Translations under genes and position numbers: made by a program | NCBI GenBank assembly: GCA_964627605.1 | Contig: CAZVGZ010000014.1 | Coordinates: forward strand, 23,527-87,526 | Reading direction: 5' to 3' | Length of the DNA stretch: 64,000 bases | Origin: CAZVGZ01 sp964627605 | GTDB taxonomy: Bacteria > Latescibacterota > MWCZ01 > CAZVGZ01 | The notes under the pieces: generated by a model | Databases searched by the model: none | Seen by the model: only the letters and a program-made list of their open reading frames with translations | What the model was told of the DNA's origin: nothing | Shown: positions 45,562-54,863 of the stretch, one piece after another | How the letters are laid out: the number at the start of each line of letters is the position of its first letter | How positions within the stretch are numbered: position 1 is the first letter of the stretch

Positions 45562-48483
45562 ATGAATCGAACGCGCTACATAGCATCACGGATGCGAAAC
45601 ACCACGGTGTGGATTATCGCTGTGGTGGTCTCTATATCGGTTTTCCACACTGGGGTTCATGCGCAGTACCGATACATCCGCCGGGAAGCGCTTTTTATGA
45701 AACAGCCAACCGACCCCTATCGTAACTACGGACTTGAGCGATACCGGGGGTTCGGCGGTGGTGGCACCATAGGGGATTCGCGGACTCACTATGATTTTTT
45801 GGGCAACCGCCTGGGGAGTGGTACCAGAGTGTTCTCAATGTCCGAAACTCGCCCGGGAATTGAGGGAGGTGCATCAAGCTCAATCAGCAAAGACGACAAA
45901 TATGTCGAAAACCTAAACTCACTCGTGATCGCAAGAGAGACATACAGAGGATGGTCAACCGCCCTTACGATAGGCGACGCCATAAAAACGCAGTTCACCC
46001 CGCTGACGCTGTCGCTGTCGCGTTTCAACGGTGTGCAGTGGGATATGTACTCGTCGAAAAACAAGTTCACTGTGCTGCTGCGACGGGGTGAAACCAGCCT
46101 CAATCACCCGTTCCCCCTACAAAACATGAACCGGAACCCAGGGCCTGCATCGCAGTCGCTGATATCAGACGACGATGCCGACTTCCTTAGGCGAGAGAAC
46201 AACCCTGTTCAGACCGTGGGCATCCACTGGCGCTCGAACTTGGGCGATGTGATGCGCCTTGGTGCTACCTTCATCAATCAGCGGCAGCAAAACTCGCTCT
46301 TAGGCCGAAGCGACAACCCGATGTCGGGCACACTTCCTTACATCATGCGCGCACCGGTCAGGCTTTTCGCGATAGTCACCGACGACTCCCCAGCAGACGG
46401 GATCGGCCCGGTATCCTACGGTATGAAACTGTCGATAACCGGTGACGATGGCGTCAGTTCGTCATGGGACCCGGTCGCTGTATATCCGGTCAGCCGCCAC
46501 GAAATAGAGCGATGGCAGAACCTTAGCTTTGACGACTCAAAGTTGGGGTCTGCCATCGTTGTCGGCTACCAGCTTGAAGCCAAAGCGTTCGTGGCGAAAC
46601 TGAAATTGATAGAGGCATTGTCGCCAAACTTGCGCACCCAATTAGGACTAGACCTTCTTCCACTTCTCGACCAAGGCCGACCTCTGGCTATAGATTCCGA
46701 CGAAGCCCTGATATACGTCTTCTCACTTCCGAGCACAATCACACCGATCTCAACAGAGATCACAGCGGAGGTGGCCAACGACTACCGGCTATGGACATCG
46801 CAGGCGCACCCTGCTATCAATCCGGCGCAATCAAGCGTCGAGATGGTCTACGCCGCACCGACCGTCGTCGTCAGGGCCAAGGGCAATGTCTCCGATTTCT
46901 CCAATCGCCGCCAGGTCCGCTTTCAGCACGCGCATCAGACAGGTCAAAGCGTGGTCGGGCTCAACGCCGAACTGACTCTGGCAGGGCTTGTGGTGGAAGC
47001 AGAGTGGGCGAATAGCTTCCTTTTCCGCCAATTCCCGGTGACAGGTGGCAGCACCGAAGAGACCCACAGCCGTGCCTGGTTTGTCAACGCGACCAAATCA
47101 CTAGGAAACATCGATTTTGGACTTGAGCTGTTCTCCATGTCGCCAAACTACCAAAATGGTTACAACTCCCATCGCGGCGGAGTTACGCTCTACAACGACT
47201 ACCTGACCGGTCACACCAGCACCATCGAACCAAGCGAGGGAGCGCCCCCAAGACCGTTCGAGCAGGTACTCAAACCGTCGTTCGACGAGTATCGACTTGT
47301 TGACGACAACGACGACAACGACCAGTATCCCGACGATCTGGTTTTTGATTGGCCAGGAAAGTCCGATCAAGATTCCGGTGTATTCCCCGGCAACGACGAA
47401 GACCACGACGGCATCCCTGACGATGACCGCAACGCCAACGGGCTTCCAGATTTCACCGAACCGTTCCTGCTGTATGAGAGCGATCCGTTGGACTTCGTAT
47501 ACGGTGCCGATTTCAACAACAACCGGATTGTCGATTCCAGGGAGAACGACAATCTTCCCGACTACCCCTACAATATCGACGAGAAGGGGCGTCACGGGTT
47601 TGCCACTTGGCGACCGATCGAAGGCGGTAGCCTCACAGTAGGCGGCTACCGGATCGAGCAGATGGCTGGTGGCGGTGTAAGCCAGGCTTATTATATCAAC
47701 ACCGCCTATGCGCTGCGCCACCCACGCTATGGACAGGTGATGTTGCGGCACGACTCAAAAAGGGTTCGCGACACCATCCGCGACGACATTTTCCTCTTTG
47801 ATCCCGAGCTGGCGATCTCCGGCGGATTTGATGATCCCAGGGACGGCATCAAAGCTGGCGACCCAGGCTACGACCGCCTGCTGATGCGCAACAGCGACGT
47901 TCATACGGTCTGGGTGGGCACTGAGATGGCAGGCCTGTTTGGCTGGGTGCCCAATGTGATAATCACGAACAACCTGAAAATCTTCTCCAACCATCAGCGG
48001 GGCACCGATGTGTTAGGGGGCGAGCGCGAAGAGAAGCGTTGGCGCAACAGCGCGACATGGATTCACAAGACCGGCTACTCGATGCGAATTGGACACCTTC
48101 TGGTTTTGCCGCGCCTCAAGTGGATATACACCGTGGGACGACAGGCCGACGACATCGCACGACGCAACGATTTTGACAGAGTTTTGGCACCAATTATCAG
48201 GATAGACTACGACCTCACCTCCCGCACCACATTCCGCGTCGGGTTCCAGGGGTTTGGGGGAGGGAGCAACCCATTGGCAGCGCGGTTTGCCGACAAGATC
48301 GACCCAAGCAGGTCAAGAAAGACATCGGACATCTTGGCGATGGCGAGCAACCGTACTGACTACTACGGCTATCAGGTCGTCACCAACTTAGGGGTTCAGA
48401 GCAGCCGCACCGATTTCATCGAGGATGTGAGGATGGATCGGCAGATCTGGCGCGGATTTCTAAGGTTGGTGGTCGGATTCTAG
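45562..48483 (+). CDS. Giant outer-membrane barrel-like protein, paralogue 3 of 3
   Basis: The ATG at 45562 is chosen because it leads straight into a signal peptide (ending GVHA/QYRYIR); a TTG-started form adds 16 residues that do not look like signal sequence. The product is 973 residues. It repeats the family order: YRNYGLERY, FLGNRLGSGTRVF, ETYRGWSTALTIGDAIKTQF, LGATFINQRQQNSLL, an acidic insert at ~578-671 (DDNDDNDQYPDD, DEDHDGIPDDDRNANG, DFNNNRIVDSREND), HDSKRVRDTIRDDIF and a terminal GFLRLVVGF. It is slightly longer than its paralogues in the N-terminal third. Predicted outer-membrane barrel with a calcium-binding-like surface or periplasmic loop. Confidence 0.6.
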   Translation: MNRTRYIASRMRNTTVWIIAVVVSISVFHTGVHAQYRYIRREALFMKQPTDPYRNYGLERYRGFGGGGTIGDSRTHYDFLGNRLGSGTRVFSMSETRPGIEGGASSSISKDDKYVENLNSLVIARETYRGWSTALTIGDAIKTQFTPLTLSLSRFNGVQWDMYSSKNKFTVLLRRGETSLNHPFPLQNMNRNPGPASQSLISDDDADFLRRENNPVQTVGIHWRSNLGDVMRLGATFINQRQQNSLLGRSDNPMSGTLPYIMRAPVRLFAIVTDDSPADGIGPVSYGMKLSITGDDGVSSSWDPVAVYPVSRHEIERWQNLSFDDSKLGSAIVVGYQLEAKAFVAKLKLIEALSPNLRTQLGLDLLPLLDQGRPLAIDSDEALIYVFSLPSTITPISTEITAEVANDYRLWTSQAHPAINPAQSSVEMVYAAPTVVVRAKGNVSDFSNRRQVRFQHAHQTGQSVVGLNAELTLAGLVVEAEWANSFLFRQFPVTGGSTEETHSRAWFVNATKSLGNIDFGLELFSMSPNYQNGYNSHRGGVTLYNDYLTGHTSTIEPSEGAPPRPFEQVLKPSFDEYRLVDDNDDNDQYPDDLVFDWPGKSDQDSGVFPGNDEDHDGIPDDDRNANGLPDFTEPFLLYESDPLDFVYGADFNNNRIVDSRENDNLPDYPYNIDEKGRHGFATWRPIEGGSLTVGGYRIEQMAGGGVSQAYYINTAYALRHPRYGQVMLRHDSKRVRDTIRDDIFLFDPELAISGGFDDPRDGIKAGDPGYDRLLMRNSDVHTVWVGTEMAGLFGWVPNVIITNNLKIFSNHQRGTDVLGGEREEKRWRNSATWIHKTGYSMRIGHLLVLPRLKWIYTVGRQADDIARRNDFDRVLAPIIRIDYDLTSRTTFRVGFQGFGGGSNPLAARFADKIDPSRSRKTSDILAMASNRTDYYGYQVVTNLGVQSSRTDFIEDVRMDRQIWRGFLRLVVGF

Positions 48484-48598
48484 TTTTCGTTGATGGTGGC
48501 GCAGTCGCAAGCACAATCAAGCGTATGATGTTATGTTTGGGCGACGCGATAGCACCGTGACTGTCCAGGTCTGTATAGCAATCTAGGGAAGCTAATTG

Positions 48599-51500
48599 AT
48601 GGCTACGATCATCATGATAACAGTAGCGGCGTGGTTCGCGACGGTCTTTACCGGGCGTCTGTTTACGACCCCGGAAGAGATGCGTACCGTGTTCGACCAC
48701 TCCCAGCGACTGTTGGCCCAGGACGACCACGAGCAAGCTATTGAGGGGTACCAGATGGTGGTTGACTTTCCATCCAACCCGCTCATGGACGCCAACCGTG
48801 TCGAAGTCACTATCGATCTTCCCCAGGGCCAGGAGATTCTCCCAGCCAAAATCGCAGCGCTCTATCAACTAGGAAACTCATACAAGAAGATGGGTGCGTC
48901 GCTGCTGCAGCGCTCAAGCGAACTTGAAGATCGCGGCATGATCGCCCAGTCAAAGCAGCACACACTTGAGGCAACACAAGCTCTTAAAGACGCCGCTGTG
49001 TTTTTTGGCGAGGTGGTCGAGAAAGGTCACGGCACCAATTTAGCGGTGAGGGCGCAGTACCAGCTCATCCAGACGCTGTCCAGTGCAGAGAGGCACCGCC
49101 CGGTGGTCATCGAAGGGCAGCGGATGCGGCATCTGTTCCCTGAAAACGAGTACGGCGACGATGTGCTGTTCTTGATGGGTTGGGCAGCGTTCTATGACCG
49201 GGACTATCCAGTCGCCCGCAGATATTTTGGCGAGATCGTCACACAGTATCCAGGAACGTTCAAAGCCGACAAGTCTGTCATGCAGATCGGTGAGGCATAT
49301 CTAGCTGAAGACAGGTTTGCCGAAGCGCTGCCCTTCTTCTCACGCCTAGTGGACAACTACCGAGGTCGCGCAGGAGGGCAGGGCGCGCAGACCGCCGAAA
49401 AACTCAAAATGCTCAGAGGTGAAGCACAGCAGTCCGCCAGACAACTAGCGGCCACCGCGCTAATCAAGATCGGAGAGTGCCACGAGGGTGCCAGCGACGT
49501 GGAGTATGCGTTGGACGCCTATGAAGAAGTCGTCACCGACTTCTTCCAAGAGACCCCCCTTGTGCAGAACGCGCTTTTGCGGCGGGCTGAGATGCTACTC
49601 AACCACCGTGGTCTGGACGCTGGGATCAACGCATATCAAGCCGCCATCGACGAGTCCGCCGGAGATAGGGTCTTTCAGGCGAAGCTTCAGGCCCAGATCC
49701 TGTTTCTGCTTTTTGAGCACGGGCGGTATGAGCAGGCTATCACAGCCTATAGGACCTACATCAACGGCTACAGCGATGTTGCCGACGAGATCGGTCGTCC
49801 CCTGGCGTGGGCGTGGTATCAGATGGGGATCTCCTACCAACGGCTTGCAGAAGACAGCCGCGCTTCAGGCGGACAACATCAAGCGACCACACAGTTTCTG
49901 GCATCGGCATGGGCCGAGCGGACGCTGATGGACTCAACCGAATTCGCCGAGAGCGATCTGGTCCCAGACGCGTGGTTCGCCTACGGCCTCGCCTACCAAC
50001 GTCTAGGGACCGATACCCTCTGGCAGCTATCTGTTGTCACCACCGATACCAGCCAGGGTCGACTAGTTGCCCACGGCATGGGTGCCCTTGAGCATGTAGT
50101 AGCGACTCCATCCCCAGGGCAGGCGTGGCAGGAAGCGATATTAGCCTACCGCGAGACTTTTGATAGGTTCCCCAGAAGCCAGGCCGCCGAACAGTCGCTC
50201 CTTCAGTGGGGACGGCTCTTGGCCGAGCAGGATGACTATTTGAACGCCACCGAGCGGTTCGGTGTCCTGATTGACCGATATCCATCATCCCAAGGAGTGC
50301 AGCAAGCTAGACTCGAACAGGGTGTCTCATTCCAAAAGTGGGCTGTTTGGGAAAAGGACCCAGCACGACGTCGGGAGATTCAACTATCGGGAACCAAACC
50401 GCTTTGGGATATACCGCTAAACAAACCTCAGGCACCTTCAGCCCGAGTAGCACTGGCAAAACTGTTGTCGGATTTGGAGCGATTTGACGACGCTGTATCC
50501 GTCCTCGATTCAGCAAGGAGCGTAATCACCGCACCGAACCTCCTAGCCCAGGCGCATTTCCAGAAAGGTCTGGCGCATTTTGGCGGCAAACGATACGTCA
50601 CCTCCATCACCGAATACGATTCTGTCATCGCGATGGCAGCCCAAGGTGACAGCGTTGTTAGCGTTGACTTGAAGAAGAGCGCACTGTTTAGCCGAGGGAT
50701 GGCGTCGTTCGAGATTGAAGATTTTGCGGCAGCGGCGAGTGATTTAGAAATGCTTATCGAACTTGGCGTTCCTGACCGATCAAAAGTGCCGACATACCGG
50801 ATGTTGGGTGCAGCGATGGTCAAGCTCGAACGCGACGCCGAGGCGGTTGCCTACTACCAACTCATAATCGAATCCACCGTCGATCCTAAAGAGCGCACCG
50901 ATTTTCAGCTTCTACTCGCACAACTCTACCATCAGACGAAGCAGTGGGACGAAGCCATCGCCGCAGCGTTAGAGATCAAAACCAACATGCCGCTCCTATC
51001 CATCGCCGACACAACCTATCTGGCGACACTGGGCAAGAACGCTTCGTTGCTGATCGGCGACGGCTATTTCCAAAAAGCCGACGCGATAATGAAAGTCTAC
51101 ACCGGCGCTTCTCATTCGATCCCACCTGAAGCCAACTCTGCGTTCATCTCTTCGGCGAAGGCGCTCCTCGAAGGCACCGAAATAGCCCCAAAGGACTCGC
51201 TGGTGGCCATGATCGGCTATCTGAGGGGTCAGGTGCTCTATCAGGCCCAGGAGTGGGATGACGCGGCTTCAGCGTTTTCATGGTTTGTCAAATGGTTCCC
51301 CGATGACAGAAGAGCACCGGATGTAGCATATTTCAGGGCGTCGTCTCTCTCTCAAGGCAACCACAACCGTCAGGCAGCGCGGGCATTCGGATTTTTTTAC
51401 GATCAGTACCCAAACTCGACTTACCATGTCGACTCCAAATTTTTCGAAGGCGAGAACTACTACAACGCTCAAGGATGGAGCGAAGCGGACTCAGTGTGGC

Positions 51501-52141
51501 GCAGACTCCTCACCAATCACAAGTCAAGCCGGTGGGCACACGAAGCGTTGTACAACACAGCTTGGTGCCACTACCAGCTCGCCACAGAGGAAGGGCTTAC
51601 GGCCCTTCAAGCAGCCTACGAAGATTCGGTATTCCTGTGGGCCCTGACGGAGCTTCAGTCCAAATACAGAGATAGCCCCCACTGTCCAGAGGCGCAGTTT
51701 ACTATCGGAGATTTCCACTACAACAAGCAGAGTTTTGATGACGCGATCGAATCCTACACCGTTTTCATCGAGCGGTATGGCACGCGGGCAGATCAGACGA
51801 CTCAGACAGCCAAAGCCAAGGAGTCCATCGAAGAGTTGATGGAGATAAAAGCGGACGAAGTCTACCGAAGGGCCTACGCTCTTTGGGAGGAGGGTGGTGC
51901 CGATTCGGCACTGGTACTCTTCAGTCAGGTGGCAGGTGAGTTTGAGGGGACAGAGAGTGAGATGGCGGCTCTGGCTAATATGGGTATGATATACGAGGAG
52001 AAGAGCGAATACCGCGACGCGTTCGACGTGTTCGAGACATTGATTGGCAAATATGGCGACGACCCCCGGGCAGGAAAAGCCGTGGATTTCGCCCGAGAGC
52101 ATAGGGACTGGATCAACGACACCATTCTAGGCGGCTCGTGA
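48599..52141 (+). CDS. Large TPR-repeat envelope protein
   Basis: The ATG at 48599 follows AGGGAAG; a TTG one codon earlier is possible. The 1,180-residue product has one N-terminal hydrophobic segment (IIMITVAAWFATVFTG) and then TPR-type helix pairs almost to the end. Examples are AAFYDRDYPVARRYFGEIV, AEDRFAEALPFFSRLVDNY, EQDDYLNATERFGVLIDRYPSS, AQEWDDAASAFSWFVKWFPDDR and NKQSFDDAIESYTVFIERY. Many repeats end in YP or FPDD, as in BamD- and YbgF-like envelope TPR proteins. It would be a periplasmic scaffold reaching from the inner membrane. It sits between the giant barrels and the ExbB/ExbD genes (41 bases upstream of ExbB), which suggests it links motor and barrels. Confidence 0.78.
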   Translation: MATIIMITVAAWFATVFTGRLFTTPEEMRTVFDHSQRLLAQDDHEQAIEGYQMVVDFPSNPLMDANRVEVTIDLPQGQEILPAKIAALYQLGNSYKKMGASLLQRSSELEDRGMIAQSKQHTLEATQALKDAAVFFGEVVEKGHGTNLAVRAQYQLIQTLSSAERHRPVVIEGQRMRHLFPENEYGDDVLFLMGWAAFYDRDYPVARRYFGEIVTQYPGTFKADKSVMQIGEAYLAEDRFAEALPFFSRLVDNYRGRAGGQGAQTAEKLKMLRGEAQQSARQLAATALIKIGECHEGASDVEYALDAYEEVVTDFFQETPLVQNALLRRAEMLLNHRGLDAGINAYQAAIDESAGDRVFQAKLQAQILFLLFEHGRYEQAITAYRTYINGYSDVADEIGRPLAWAWYQMGISYQRLAEDSRASGGQHQATTQFLASAWAERTLMDSTEFAESDLVPDAWFAYGLAYQRLGTDTLWQLSVVTTDTSQGRLVAHGMGALEHVVATPSPGQAWQEAILAYRETFDRFPRSQAAEQSLLQWGRLLAEQDDYLNATERFGVLIDRYPSSQGVQQARLEQGVSFQKWAVWEKDPARRREIQLSGTKPLWDIPLNKPQAPSARVALAKLLSDLERFDDAVSVLDSARSVITAPNLLAQAHFQKGLAHFGGKRYVTSITEYDSVIAMAAQGDSVVSVDLKKSALFSRGMASFEIEDFAAAASDLEMLIELGVPDRSKVPTYRMLGAAMVKLERDAEAVAYYQLIIESTVDPKERTDFQLLLAQLYHQTKQWDEAIAAALEIKTNMPLLSIADTTYLATLGKNASLLIGDGYFQKADAIMKVYTGASHSIPPEANSAFISSAKALLEGTEIAPKDSLVAMIGYLRGQVLYQAQEWDDAASAFSWFVKWFPDDRRAPDVAYFRASSLSQGNHNRQAARAFGFFYDQYPNSTYHVDSKFFEGENYYNAQGWSEADSVWRRLLTNHKSSRWAHEALYNTAWCHYQLATEEGLTALQAAYEDSVFLWALTELQSKYRDSPHCPEAQFTIGDFHYNKQSFDDAIESYTVFIERYGTRADQTTQTAKAKESIEELMEIKADEVYRRAYALWEEGGADSALVLFSQVAGEFEGTESEMAALANMGMIYEEKSEYRDAFDVFETLIGKYGDDPRAGKAVDFAREHRDWINDTILGGS

Positions 52142-52182
52142 AAAACTGATAGCCGCACTGAGTTTAGTCTTTAGGAGGCGAC

Positions 52183-52929
52183 GTGAAAAAGCGGATAAGG
52201 TGGTTGGGCATCGTACTTGTAACGCTCCCGGCGATAGCGGCGTGGGCACAGCAGGAGGCCGAATCGACCAACTTTTTGGTGGAGTATTTTAACAAAGGGG
52301 GCATGACCATGTACCCCCTGGTGGCGTTCTCACTGCTGTCGCTGACTTTCATGATCGAACGCGCGGTGATTCTGTTCACTGTGCCAACGCCAGCCGCAGC
52401 AGAACAGTACCTCCACGAGATCGAAGGTGAGCTACAATCTTCCGGGGAGTCGGAGGCCATCAGAAGAACATCTGAGGGCAAAGGCGTGCTCAACTACGTA
52501 TTTGCCGCGCTTATCAAGCGCTACGACACCCTGGTGCTCGAACGCAGGCAGTTTGAGGATATGCGCCGCGAGCTTCTGGAGACTTGCGAAAACTCTGGCA
52601 TGACCTACTTGGGGAGCAACCTGCCGATTCTTTCCACGATCGCCAGCGTCGCACCGTTGTTGGGCCTGTTCGGCACTATCAGCGGCATGATCTCGGCGTT
52701 TGATTCGTTGGCCAGAGCCGGAGCAGGCGATCCGCAGATCGTGGCGAAAGGCATCTCAGAGGCGTTGGTCACCACAGCAACAGGACTGGTGATAGCCATC
52801 CCGACCCTCATCGTCTACAGGGTCCTTGCCACCCGCGCCGATGCGGTTTTGGGACGCATAGAGCTTTTCACACACGCGTTCGCCAACACGCTTCTTTTGC
52901 AGCACGAGGACAACCCTGACTCGCTCTAA
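52183..52929 (+). CDS. MotA/TolQ/ExbB-family proton-channel protein
   Basis: The start is GTG at 52183 with AGGAGG four bases upstream. The 248-residue product has an extra N-terminal signal-like segment (ending AIAAWA), then TM1 (MYPLVAFSLLSLTFMIERAVI), a cytoplasmic loop, TM2 (PILSTIASVAPLLGLFGTISGMISAF) and TM3 (GISEALVTTATGLVIAIPTLIVY), which is the ExbB/TolQ core. These proteins form a pentamer around an ExbD/TolR dimer and convert proton flow into mechanical work. The N-terminal extension resembles that of ExbB of TonB systems. Followed by two ExbD genes; no TonB, TolA or Pal gene nearby. Confidence 0.9.
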   Translation: MKKRIRWLGIVLVTLPAIAAWAQQEAESTNFLVEYFNKGGMTMYPLVAFSLLSLTFMIERAVILFTVPTPAAAEQYLHEIEGELQSSGESEAIRRTSEGKGVLNYVFAALIKRYDTLVLERRQFEDMRRELLETCENSGMTYLGSNLPILSTIASVAPLLGLFGTISGMISAFDSLARAGAGDPQIVAKGISEALVTTATGLVIAIPTLIVYRVLATRADAVLGRIELFTHAFANTLLLQHEDNPDSL

Positions 52930-53008
52930 ACATCAGCCTGAGATTGGTCTGACGTGGTGGTTACAATCACCGGCGTGTTCGCGAAAATCTGGGATTGAGA
53001 CTCGATAA

Positions 53009-53440
53009 ATGCCCAAATCATCGAAATTTCTCAAGGGCGAAGACCCTGATCTAACCAGTCTGATCGACTGTGTCTTTCTGCTTTTGATCTTTTTCATGGT
53101 GACCACCGTATTCAATGTGGCACGGGGCATAAACGTCGATCTACCCAAACCATCTGACAGCCCGGATCAGCCGCAGACAAAAAAAATCCTCAGCGTGCGG
53201 ATCGAGGACACCGGTGGAGCCGATCCGCGTATACTGCTCATGGGCAACGAAGTCGCCGCCAGCGAAATCAGCGAAAAACTTGCGCTTGAGCTTGCCAAGC
53301 CCAACGTTGACAGTGCGATGACTCTACAGGCCGACGCCACAATCAAGCACCACATTGTAGTAAGTGTGGTTGACGCAGCCAGAGGTTTGGGGTTGACGGC
53401 GTTCGCGTTCGCCGAAGAAGAACAAGAAGAAGGGGAGTAG
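53009..53440 (+). CDS. exbD: ExbD/TolR-family protein 1
   Basis: The 143-residue protein has one transmembrane helix starting at LTSLIDCVFLLLIFFMVT, with Asp20 as the proton-binding residue, and a periplasmic TolR/ExbD domain (IKHHIVVSVVDAARGLGLTAFAFAEE). The canonical LTPLID reads LTSLID here. It pairs with the ExbB-family protein 79 bases upstream. A second ExbD follows seven bases later, so the motor could contain a heterodimer rather than a homodimer. Confidence 0.92.
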   Translation: MPKSSKFLKGEDPDLTSLIDCVFLLLIFFMVTTVFNVARGINVDLPKPSDSPDQPQTKKILSVRIEDTGGADPRILLMGNEVAASEISEKLALELAKPNVDSAMTLQADATIKHHIVVSVVDAARGLGLTAFAFAEEEQEEGE

Positions 53441-53447
53441 CGACCAG

Positions 53448-53882
53448 GTGGCAAAAAAGAGCGCATATGATGATGACGAGGGGCGTCCAAATCTGACGCC
53501 GATGATCGACTGCGTCTTCCTGTTGTTGATCTTCTTCATGGTAACCGCTGTGTTTACTCAGACCCAGAAGCTCAGAATAGAGCTCCCAGAGGCGATGAAC
53601 CCCGACGTTATAGAGAAAAAGCAGCTTCAGGTGGCACTGAGCGGAGATGGACAGTTTGAGGTCAACGGACGTGTTGTTGCCTCGCTCGACGCGCTCGTCG
53701 CCCGACTCGACAGCGAACGAAACCGCGTCGCACGAGGTCAGGCCGAAGTCGAGGTGATTCTCCGTGCCGATGGCCAAGCCGATTACGAGCAGGTTCTAAG
53801 AGCTATGAAGAGGATCAACGAGGTCGCAACCAGGGTCTCAATCGCCAGCGACAAAGTTCGCGGGGAAGCCAAGACTCCATGA
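53448..53882 (+). CDS. exbD: ExbD/TolR-family protein 2
   Basis: The start is GTG at 53448. The 144-residue product has an acidic N-terminus, one helix from LTPMIDCVFLLLIFFMVTAVF with Asp21, and a periplasmic domain ending in DYEQVLRAMKRINEVATRVSIA. It differs clearly from ExbD 1 in the periplasmic part while keeping the membrane motif, which suggests an asymmetric pair. Its TGA overlaps the ATG of the lipoprotein-like gene (ATGA), so those two are coupled. Confidence 0.92.
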   Translation: MAKKSAYDDDEGRPNLTPMIDCVFLLLIFFMVTAVFTQTQKLRIELPEAMNPDVIEKKQLQVALSGDGQFEVNGRVVASLDALVARLDSERNRVARGQAEVEVILRADGQADYEQVLRAMKRINEVATRVSIASDKVRGEAKTP

Positions 53883-54721
53883 CCCGCTTCAGCTTTGTAT
53901 GTCTGTCGCTTTTTACTCTCGGGTGCAGCACCTACCGGACAGGGGTAGGCGAGGTGAAGGCGTTTATTGGTGGGTTTCTACCGCCACCAGTCGAGTATCG
54001 CGTATCGCTCTCACCTGTTGTGTATGACGGAGGTCTGGCGACACTGAGCCCGTCAGACACCCTCACCGCTGCCATTGGGATTGAGGGTGTCCGCATCAGT
54101 GTGCGGCACATGAATGACAAAAACCTCAACGACATGCTGCCAGAAGACTCATACAGAAAACACCACACCAACCCATACACCAACGGGATAAAAAAAGACC
54201 CCCGTCTCAGGTACGTGCCACCAAAATTCCTGGTGTTCCAGGTGAGAGTCATCAACGTCACGCGTCCAGGTGTGCTCTACGACCCTGGAGAATCGCTTCT
54301 CATCCCCAACGAAGGCCCGACCCTCCATTCCTATGTCTCAGATGAAGGCCAAGCGCAACGCGACTACTACGGCCAAAGCCTCGAACAGTATTTCGACGAC
54401 CAACAAGAGCGCACTGGCCGCGCTCTAGACCGCCGAGCACGCGTCGACGAACGTGTAGACGCCACACTCTATCCCGTTGAAGAGGTCTTGGCGCTCGGAG
54501 AGGAGTACAACGGTTTGGTTGTGTTTGATCTGCCTGTCCAACGGGCGACTTCGGTCGATCTCGTCCTACGTGGATTCACCACAGCGCTCGACACCGAAGG
54601 CGCGCCGCTCAAGCAGCAGGACTTGACTTTTGTGTTTGCAGTTGAGCAGGGCGTGGTAACTCTGGAGACAGATCAGGAAAGCGATCACTCCGATATCGAG
54701 ACAGACGAGCACCACCATTGA
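53879..54721 (+). CDS. Lipoprotein-like protein of unknown function, end of envelope cluster
   Basis: The 280-residue product begins MTRFSFVCLSLFTLGCST, a short signal with a near-lipobox Cys, so it is probably lipidated. The body shows GFLPPPVEYRVSLSPVVY, a beta-rich central region, DYYGQSLEQYFDDQQERTGRALDRR, and a His/Asp-rich tail (ESDHSDIETDEHHH). I recognise no family. Being translationally coupled to ExbD 2 it is likely a motor-associated outer- or inner-membrane lipoprotein, in the place that a Pal- or TonB-like partner would hold. The His-rich tail might bind metal. Confidence 0.55.
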   Translation: MTRFSFVCLSLFTLGCSTYRTGVGEVKAFIGGFLPPPVEYRVSLSPVVYDGGLATLSPSDTLTAAIGIEGVRISVRHMNDKNLNDMLPEDSYRKHHTNPYTNGIKKDPRLRYVPPKFLVFQVRVINVTRPGVLYDPGESLLIPNEGPTLHSYVSDEGQAQRDYYGQSLEQYFDDQQERTGRALDRRARVDERVDATLYPVEEVLALGEEYNGLVVFDLPVQRATSVDLVLRGFTTALDTEGAPLKQQDLTFVFAVEQGVVTLETDQESDHSDIETDEHHH

Positions 54722-54863
54722 CCAGCGTCGATAGGTTCTACCGAGTCGGTACGTCGTGCGACCTCACCGATTGGAGCCGACCAGGTAGCCATCTGCTTAA
54801 GGTGCGCCGCTGACGCCGCCCCGTTCAGATGATCGCAGCCTAGAAACGGCCGCATAGGCCCCG

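Noticed and set aside
46944..47751. Val/Ile-rich minus-strand reading frames under the giant barrels
   Set aside because: They are antisense to the Asp/Asn-rich calcium-like repeats, which reverse-translate into Val/Ile; the plus-strand genes explain them fully.
39645..48483. The three giant proteins as SprA-type T9SS translocons
   Set aside because: SprA is more than twice as long and I see none of its characteristic blocks. The terminal Phe fits a generic barrel only.
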